A model generated the notes under the pieces. It searched no databases. It was not told the DNA's origin and saw only the letters and a list, made by a program, of their open reading frames with translations. The position numbers were made by a program, and so were the translations under genes. DNA of 15,605 nt, taken from positions 1 through 15,605 of the forward strand of contig NZ_DAFZ01000043.1 of NCBI RefSeq assembly GCF_002498065.1, read 5' to 3'. The DNA is from Methanoculleus sp. UBA208 (GTDB lineage: Archaea > Halobacteriota > Methanomicrobia > Methanomicrobiales > Methanoculleaceae). Positions 12,504-15,605 of this stretch are shown here, in pieces (the first letter of the stretch is position 1; each line of letters opens with the position of its first letter).

Positions 12504-12527
12504 GCCGGCATACCGTGCCGGCGTTTT
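12504..12527 (+). terminator. Hairpin plus T-run at the end of the spacer
   Basis: GCCGGCA (12504-12510) pairs perfectly with TGCCGGC (12516-12522) around TACCG, followed by GTTTT. On the plus strand this resembles an intrinsic terminator. It touches the stop codon of the minus-strand gene at 12526. Confidence 0.5.
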
Positions 12528-13068
12528 ATCGCCGGATGACCAGCTGCACCTGTTCTGTCCGCACGGTGCCCCCTCCGGTCGCCGTCACCGTGGCGTCCAC
12601 GGTTGCGGTGGAGACGAGGGGCGGGAGGTCGGGCGCCGTGACCTCGTACGTGAGCGGCGGGTAGGGCGGGGAGACCGTGCCGAGGTCGTGGTTGTCGCGG
12701 TACACGCCCCCGAGCGCCGTAGCGGAGACCTTGACCTCGACGGGTGCGGAAAAGCCGCCTTCGGGATGCACCGTGAGGGTGAACCTGACGGTGTCGCCGG
12801 GCCGAACCGTGGCGGATGCGGGCGTGACGCTGATGGAGAACGAGCGGGACACGACCTGCACCGTGGCTCCCGTCGTCACCGGCGTTCCCGGCGTTCCGGC
12901 CGGGGGCGGGAGCGGAGCGGTCTGCCCGGGGGGAGGTGTGCCCCAGTCCATGAGGAGGGCGTAGGCGATGGCGGTGCCGGTGAGCACGACGCAGATGAGG
13001 ACCGCGATCAGCAGGGGGGAGTATTCCCGTATCGTGGCGCCGGTACCCCGGCGTTCCCGCGTGGGCAT
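12526..13068 (-). CDS. Membrane-anchored protein with extracellular beta-sandwich domain
   Basis: A 180-residue protein of unknown function. A basic N-terminus (MPTRERRGTGATIREYSP) is followed by one hydrophobic helix (about 18-40, LLIAVLICVVLTGTAIAYAL), a Pro/Thr/Gly-rich linker (about 43-67), and a beta-rich domain starting FSISVTPASATVRPGDTVRF. The SVTPASATVRPGDTV pattern, with later PPLTYEVTAPDL and VDATVTATGGG, is typical of Ig-like or CARDB-like archaeal surface modules. The N-terminal part recalls archaeal pilin or type IV prepilin-like proteins but has no clear class III signal cleavage site. The TATA box is 27 bp from the ATG, which suggests a leaderless mRNA. It stands between the molbindin gene and a spacer. 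Confidence 0.75.
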   Translation of the reverse strand: MPTRERRGTGATIREYSPLLIAVLICVVLTGTAIAYALLMDWGTPPPGQTAPLPPPAGTPGTPVTTGATVQVVSRSFSISVTPASATVRPGDTVRFTLTVHPEGGFSAPVEVKVSATALGGVYRDNHDLGTVSPPYPPLTYEVTAPDLPPLVSTATVDATVTATGGGTVRTEQVQLVIRR

Positions 13069-13080
13069 GTCGGCAAAACG

Positions 13081-13108
13081 GTTGCCGGCATATTTAAGCG
13101 TTGCCGGC
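13081..13108 (-). promoter_or_regulatory. TATA box flanked by two GTTGCCGGC repeats
   Basis: TATTTAAG (13091-13098, read as CTTAAATA on the minus strand) is centred about 27 bp upstream of the ATG at 13068. Identical 9-mers GTTGCCGGC flank it at 13081-13089 and 13100-13108. The arrangement fits a promoter with a pair of regulator half-sites, but no regulator is known. Confidence 0.5.
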
Positions 13109-13137
13109 CTGCCCGAGATAAAAAGGATGAATGTTCC

Positions 13138-13347
13138 TCAGTCGGTGGCGACCATGACCTCGGTCGACTTGACCACGGCATAGACCTTCTTGCCGACGGC
13201 AATCTCGAGGTTCTCCATGGCCTTTTTGGTGATGATCGAGGTGAGCTCGCCGCCGCCGTCCAGTGCGACGACGACCTCGGCGGTGACGATGCCCACGTTC
13301 AGGGCCTTTACTTTTCCGGGAAGCTGGTTCCTTGCACTTAACTTCAT
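13138..13347 (-). CDS. mop: Molbindin, stand-alone Mop/TOBE molybdate-binding protein
   Basis: A 69-residue single Mop domain: MKLSARNQLPGKVKALNVG, then AEVVVALDGGGELTSIITKK and KKVYAVVKSTEVMVATD. SARNQL-G-V and the later VYAVVKSTEVMVA are diagnostic. Molbindins form hexamers that store or buffer molybdate or tungstate in the cytoplasm. The start was set at ATG 13347, with GGTG about 6 bases upstream and homology starting there; the frame is open further upstream but that part is not family-like. A TATA candidate lies at about 13380-13388. It probably supplies the domain missing from the short ModC encoded at 4437-5150, though the genes are not adjacent. Confidence 0.93.
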   Translation of the reverse strand: MKLSARNQLPGKVKALNVGIVTAEVVVALDGGGELTSIITKKAMENLEIAVGKKVYAVVKSTEVMVATD

Positions 13348-13379
13348 GATGCACCGCGGCGGCAGTCCGGCTCGCCGGG

Positions 13380-13388
13380 CAATATAGG
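13380..13388 (-). promoter_or_regulatory. TATA box of the molbindin gene
   Basis: CCTATATTG on the minus strand, about 37 bp before the ATG. Transcription would start near 13358, so the leader just includes the GGTG Shine-Dalgarno. Confidence 0.5.
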
Positions 13389-13449
13389 TTTCGATGCCCG
13401 AAAGACCGGCGTCGTGCGCATTCTCTCCCTGCAGGCGGGAGTGCGGGTG

Positions 13450-13467
13450 TTTTTTGGGCGCAAAAAA
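13450..13467 (-). terminator. T6-A6 inverted element after the hydrolase gene
   Basis: TTTTTT and AAAAAA flank GGGCGC. Read on the minus strand a run of six T residues occurs about 20 bases past the hydrolase stop, a likely terminator; the symmetry would allow function in both directions. Confidence 0.5.
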
Positions 13468-13487
13468 GTGGGTTTGCCTGCCCCGGG

Positions 13488-14501
13488 TCACCGTGCCGCA
13501 TCGATCCGACGTAGAAAGTCCCGCACGGCCGCGAGATAGGCGTCGGTCTCTTCGAGGTGGTGCTCGTGCGAGGCGCCTTTAAAGACCTTGAGTTCCGATC
13601 CCGGCACCTGGCTCCGGAAGTACGCCATGGTCGCGGGCGATGCCTCGTCGTGCTCCCCGCAGGTGAAGAGCACCGGGACCGGGATCTCGGCGAGCCGGCC
13701 GGTGACGTTGAACGTCCGGAGGGATCCCGTGCAGGTGAACTCGCTCGGCCCCCACATCCCGAGGTAGACCGGCAGGGAGATCTTCTCGAACGTCCTGTTC
13801 AGGCATTCGGGCCAGGGGTCCGTCCGGCAGACGTGCCGGGCGTAGTACGCCGCCATGGCTTCCTGGTACTCCGGCGAGTCGAAGTTCCCGGCCGCCTCCG
13901 CCTCCCGGACAGCCTCCTGCATCTCTTCGGGGAACGCCGCGAGGTTTGCCCGCTGGTCGGCCACCCACCGGTCGGCGTCCAGCAGCGGCGCGGAGAGGAT
14001 CAGGCTCTCGACGCCGTCGGGATTTGCGGAGAGCACGTATTCGACCGCAAGTGCCCCTCCCCAGGACTGCCCGAGGAGGTGCACCCGGTCGAGTCCGAGC
14101 GCCTGGCGGACCTCGCCGACCTCCGCGACGTAGCGTACCACCGTCCAGAGAGCGGGGTCGTCGGGCCGGTCGGAGTTCCCGCACCCGAGCTGGTCGTAGA
14201 AGACGACCGGCCGCTCGTCCGCGAGGGCCGCGAGCGGCTCGAGGTAGTCGTGGGTCGCCCCCGGTCCCCCGTGGAGGACCAAGAGGGGCGTTCCGGGACT
14301 GTCGGCACCGACGATGCGGAACCAGACCCTGCCGCCGGTGACGTTGATGTAACCCTCGTGGGTGTCGCCGTCGGATTTCGTTATTGAGACGCCTGACGTC
14401 TCGTCCGTTCCGCCTGTTGTGGTGCAGAGCGCGAGCAGCACTGCTGCAACTGTGAGAAAGATGAGTAACATGAGATATCCCCGTGACCTGTTGTCCGGCA
14501 T
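13488..14501 (-). CDS. Proline iminopeptidase-like alpha/beta hydrolase, exported
   Basis: A 337-residue serine hydrolase of peptidase family S33 type. The oxyanion motif is HGGPG (77-81), then YDQLGCGNSDRP, the nucleophile elbow GQSWGG with Ser146, Asp285 in GEHDEASP and His312 in GASHEHHLE. The cap region (about 170-265) includes the family segments LSAPLLDADRW and MWGPSEF. Relatives release N-terminal proline or other residues from short peptides, or act as amidases. Unlike most cytoplasmic members it starts with an export signal (MLLIFLTVAAVLLALC, 11-26) followed by a Thr/Gly linker, so it probably acts outside the cell; Cys26 could be a lipidation site, but the preceding residue (Leu) is atypical. 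A second ATG at residue 11 is an alternative start. A TATA-like element is at 14561-14570. Confidence 0.88.
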   Translation of the reverse strand: MPDNRSRGYLMLLIFLTVAAVLLALCTTTGGTDETSGVSITKSDGDTHEGYINVTGGRVWFRIVGADSPGTPLLVLHGGPGATHDYLEPLAALADERPVVFYDQLGCGNSDRPDDPALWTVVRYVAEVGEVRQALGLDRVHLLGQSWGGALAVEYVLSANPDGVESLILSAPLLDADRWVADQRANLAAFPEEMQEAVREAEAAGNFDSPEYQEAMAAYYARHVCRTDPWPECLNRTFEKISLPVYLGMWGPSEFTCTGSLRTFNVTGRLAEIPVPVLFTCGEHDEASPATMAYFRSQVPGSELKVFKGASHEHHLEETDAYLAAVRDFLRRIDAAR

Positions 14502-14751
14502 GGTCGAACCCTGAATGCACGGCCGGAAGGGGGTTTCGGGGGCCTCCGGTAGCGCATGCCAGGTATATTGTCTGTCTTGAGCGGGTTTAGAATATTGTGG
14601 AATGTGGACGGGGGAACGGAGGCGGCGGGCTTCGTGCTGTTTGGAACTGCTATTTTAATAGAGTCCAGCGATCTCCATTTGTCTCGAAGATGGGAGTTAA
14701 TCGCATATACCGCTAAAAAATGGGTAATGGCTCTATAGATCCATTATTTTT
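14502..14751. other. 250-bp spacer at a composition boundary
   Basis: The left part holds the candidate hydrolase TATA (CAATATACCT on the minus strand, 14561-14570). A 60-codon plus-strand frame (14556-14738) has no family character and no start signals, so it is not called. From about 14570 rightwards the DNA becomes AT-rich, in contrast to the rest of the window. Confidence 0.45.
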
Positions 14752-15405
14752 TCATACTCTCTTTCGTATTAACAATAAGGTTGCACAAATCAGCCCGATA
14801 AGTGCAATCAATGCGCCAAATCCGGGTAATGCAAATGCCGGCACTTCACTTTTAGCATAGATCTCCGTTGTAAACACTTCTGATCCGGTCAAATGCCACT
14901 CTGCTTTATTCTCATCCACTACATTCGCATTTGTGTCAATAATTTTGCCGGGCATCTCGAGATAGTAGTGAACACCGGCACTACTTAGCATTGCTTCAGT
15001 AAATTCGTTAGAATCCTCAATAGTTTCGTCAGATAAGAGCCTTTTATCATTGTAAATCATATAACCGGTTTCTTTTTTGATTTGCCATTTTTCAGGGTCC
15101 GTTGATTGCATTGGTTGCGTACTGGCTATACTGATCGTAACAGTATCCCTGTCCCAAATTTCATTATATTTATAAGTCCCTGGCTCAGCATTCGCTGTCA
15201 TTGACTCCCTTAATGACGAATAACCCTGTTCTTTTGCGTTCTCCTTAAGGGCATTATACACAAATTGACTCGTCGTGAGGTCGTATGAATATGAACTCAG
15301 CGTAGCATCCGGGTTTACTTTTGTGTGGACTTCAAGAGTAAAGCAGCCACAAGACAGCACCAAAAATACAATTAAAAGACACAGGATTGATATTTTTGCT
15401 CTCAT
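14752..15405 (-). CDS. Surface lipoprotein with PGF-CTERM sorting tail
   Basis: A 217-residue extracellular protein. The N-terminus is a signal peptide (ISILCLLIVFLVLSCGC) with lipobox-like cysteines C19 and C21. The body (CFTLEVHTKVNPDATLSSYS...) resembles LppM-like lipoproteins in its opening strand pattern, which is weak evidence, and is mostly predicted beta with a helical insert. The end is a PGF-CTERM signal: LPGFGALIALIGLICATLLL then basic IRKRV, with P194-G195-F196. Archaeosortase A cuts such tails and a lipid is attached. Having a possible lipid anchor at both ends is unusual. The gene is markedly AT-rich compared with its neighbours, suggesting recent acquisition. Its TATA box lies 26 bp from the ATG and there is no Shine-Dalgarno, so the mRNA is probably leaderless. 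Confidence 0.85.
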   Translation of the reverse strand: MRAKISILCLLIVFLVLSCGCFTLEVHTKVNPDATLSSYSYDLTTSQFVYNALKENAKEQGYSSLRESMTANAEPGTYKYNEIWDRDTVTISIASTQPMQSTDPEKWQIKKETGYMIYNDKRLLSDETIEDSNEFTEAMLSSAGVHYYLEMPGKIIDTNANVVDENKAEWHLTGSEVFTTEIYAKSEVPAFALPGFGALIALIGLICATLLLIRKRV

Positions 15406-15427
15406 AAGAGAGGCGTCGACTTAAAGA

Positions 15428-15435
15428 TTATATAT
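15428..15435 (-). promoter_or_regulatory. TATA box of the PGF-CTERM gene
   Basis: TATATAAT on the minus strand, centred 26 bp from the ATG at 15405, which puts the transcription start at the start codon. Confidence 0.65.
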
Positions 15436-15586
15436 GGCTTTCTTATCGACTCTCTAGGATATTCGGCTAAAATAAATCTCTATTATCTTTGAAGTGCCGA
15501 AGTTTGGACACAAAGACTCAGGTGGATTGAATTGATTGAGGTATCTTGACTCCTTTGCCTGAATAGTATCACAAAGTTAATTTATC

Positions 15587-15605
15587 GGGCTCTGTTGAAA
15601 CCCTC
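15587..15605. mobile_element. Possible insertion-sequence terminus at the window edge
   Basis: The last bases, GGGCTCTGTTGAAACCC, resemble terminal inverted repeats of IS6-like and several archaeal insertion sequences, which often begin GGCTCTGTTG. It sits at the edge of an AT-rich stretch. The partner end and any transposase lie outside the window, so this is only a hint. Confidence 0.3.

Larger units (their letters stand above)
12072..12525. other. 454-bp spacer between convergent genes
   Basis: No long gene is convincing here. A GC-rich left part (to about 12270) shows nothing I can name. The right part holds a perfect inverted repeat, a 44-codon reading frame and a hairpin with a T-run, in the order expected for a small transcription unit on the plus strand. 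These are listed separately. Confidence 0.5.

Noticed and set aside
14556..14738. 60-codon plus-strand frame before the PGF-CTERM gene
   Set aside because: No promoter or Shine-Dalgarno in place, no family resemblance, and it lies in AT-rich DNA where it may arise by chance.
1..15605. tRNA, rRNA, CRISPR array or toxin-antitoxin pair
   Set aside because: Reading by eye found no cloverleaf with a GGTTCGA-type arm, no rRNA-like stretch, no regularly spaced repeats, and no toxin gene next to the ribbon-helix-helix protein. A tRNAscan or covariance search could still find something missed.

Overview
The window looks like chromosomal DNA of a methanogenic archaeon, most likely Methanomicrobiales and close to Methanoculleus. 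This is judged from protein character, not from any search. Signs are the short NifB without a NifX domain, the methanogen-type adenosylhomocysteinase-like protein, the stand-alone molbindin, the small SET protein, a PGF-CTERM surface protein, and archaeal TATA boxes about 26 bp upstream of several start codons with almost no leader. Most of the window is GC-rich. From about 14.57 kb to the right edge it becomes clearly AT-rich. No rRNA, tRNA or CRISPR array was recognised.

Layout: ahcY-like gene (245-1471, +); a tandem zinc-ribbon gene broken by a frameshift (1559-1893, -); a small ribbon-helix-helix regulator with a phased candidate operator (2050-2417, +); the molybdate ABC transporter operon modABC (2799-5150, +); an OGG1-type DNA glycosylase (5192-6046, -); nifB (6080-6991, -); a six-helix membrane protein of unknown function (7047-8255, -); a C-terminally truncated methyltransferase (8337-8948, -); a GC-rich hairpin-bearing spacer; two tandem 58-residue CxxC zinc-binding proteins (9295-9690, +); an ABC-2 type exporter pair (permease 9751-10518, ATPase 10525-11436, both -) whose ATPase has no canonical start codon; a SET-domain protein (11652-12071, +); a spacer with a possible small transcription unit (12277-12527, +); a membrane-anchored beta-sandwich protein (12526-13068, -); a molbindin/Mop protein (13138-13347, -); a proline-iminopeptidase-like alpha/beta hydrolase (13488-14501, -); and an AT-rich stretch with a lipoprotein/PGF-CTERM protein (14752-15405, -), ending in sequence resembling an insertion-sequence terminus.

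How the genes connect: modABC imports molybdate. Its ATPase lacks the usual C-terminal molybdate-binding domain, and a free molbindin gene lies about 8 kb away. NifB makes the Fe-S core precursor of the nitrogenase cofactor, and molybdenum is the metal later added, so modABC and nifB form a plausible functional pair although no other nif genes are in the window. The rest look like independent single genes or two-gene units. I do not see a defence system or a large novel cluster. The most unusual items are the frameshifted zinc ribbon, the ATPase without a normal start codon, the tandem CxxC pair with a 73-base identical core, the 10-bp-phased operator, the protein with both a lipobox and a PGF-CTERM tail, and the possible small gene at 12.3 kb.
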